From contig NZ_JAMXFA010000021.1 in NCBI RefSeq assembly GCF_025370785.1, positions 1-64,000 of the forward strand: DNA of 64,000 nucleotides, in the 5' to 3' direction. The notes below the pieces were generated by a model, which did not search any database, had not been told where the DNA came from, and saw only the letters and a list, made by a program, of their open reading frames with translations. Position numbers and translations under genes: made by a program. This stretch comes from Laspinema olomoucense D3b (GTDB taxonomy: Bacteria; Cyanobacteriota; Cyanobacteriia; Cyanobacteriales; Laspinemataceae). Positions 63,749 through 64,000 of this stretch are shown piece after piece (within the stretch, counting starts at the first letter, position 1; every line of letters begins with the position of its first letter).

Positions 63749-64000
63749 TTAAATTAATTCAGCTTTATCCCTCCATTCTATAATCTGATGAATTTCTTTT
63801 TTTGAAGCTAAGAGGGTGATTCGATTCCCCCAAAATATGACCGGGTACTCAGGACATAAAATTAGGGATCCTTTCAAAAACTGGATCAAGGCGTCATAAT
63901 AGATTCTTGGTCCTTGGGGTTCGATGTTCCTGTAATCCAGATTGATTCCACTTGCTCATCGATTTTAGCCCGCAGGGAAAACACGACTATTTGGGTTTGA
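63749..64000 (-). pseudogene. Probable frameshifted gene, truncated by window edge
   Basis: On the minus strand, one frame enters from the window edge and reads protein-like sequence (IVVFSLRAKIDEQVESIWIT) to a TGA at 63886-63888. An overlapping frame without any start codon continues, from within the first, as IYYDALIQFLKGSLILCPEY and on to a stop at 63749-63751. Together they look like one gene with a frameshift near 63900-63920, or a gene whose second frame is an unrelated remnant. No family recognised. Confidence 0.4.

Noticed and set aside
1-64000. tRNA, rRNA, tmRNA, RNase P RNA or CRISPR
   Set aside because: Looked through the intergenic regions by eye for their typical conserved words and found none; small atypical RNAs cannot be excluded.

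Overview
The window reads as the chromosome of a filamentous, gliding cyanobacterium of the Oscillatoriales type. The evidence is the very frequent HIP1 octamer GCGATCGC, cyanobacteria-restricted families (KGK, DUF3352, PATAN/REC, HmpF, Npun_R2479-type HD protein), cytochrome biogenesis of the CcsB type, an FO-synthase subunit CofH, and a type IV pilus chemotaxis locus together with HmpF, which is typical of filamentous motile species. I cannot name the species from sequence alone.

Layout. 1-8.9 kb is mixed metabolism: an atypical AMP-binding ligase homologue, pyruvate kinase, formate-dependent GAR transformylase (purT), a secreted Pro/Gln repeat protein and an ABC exporter. 8.9-24.4 kb holds three multi-domain histidine kinases, interspersed with an alpha/beta hydrolase, a GH57 enzyme, a prolyl oligopeptidase, an RNA methyltransferase, a cyclophilin, a TenA-like protein and a helix-turn-helix protein of unknown role. 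24.4-30 kb has an ABC-F ATPase, a striking fusion of a recombinase core-binding domain with a phage-lambda-type endolysin domain, a secreted TPR protein and a small membrane protein. 30.9-38.1 kb is a translationally coupled pair of giant sensor kinases (CBS-PAS-GAF-HK-REC and REC-PAS-HK).

39.8-56.1 kb is a motility hub. On the minus strand, in transcription order, lie a PatA-like regulator, a CheY, a CheW, a chemoreceptor and a CheA hybrid (hmpA to hmpE, equivalent to pilG/H/I/J/L). Divergent from them, across 2.3 kb of gene-poor DNA, is hmpF. The receptor would pass signals through CheW to CheA and on to CheY and PatA-like outputs that set pilus polarity, with HmpF as the polar coiled-coil effector. 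A TnpB relic sits between the cheW and receptor genes. 56.1-64 kb is housekeeping: tilS, three tandem KGK genes, ccsB, a DUF3352 protein and cofH, ending in a probably frameshifted gene at the window edge.

The intergenic DNA is rich in repeats: 9-bp and 7-bp tandem repeats, a 61-bp tandem repeat, a dispersed hairpin family with three copies (one carrying a nested 22-bp insertion), and a perfect 52-bp palindrome. I saw no tRNA, rRNA or CRISPR array. The most unusual single gene is the recombinase-domain/endolysin fusion at 27.2-28.3 kb.
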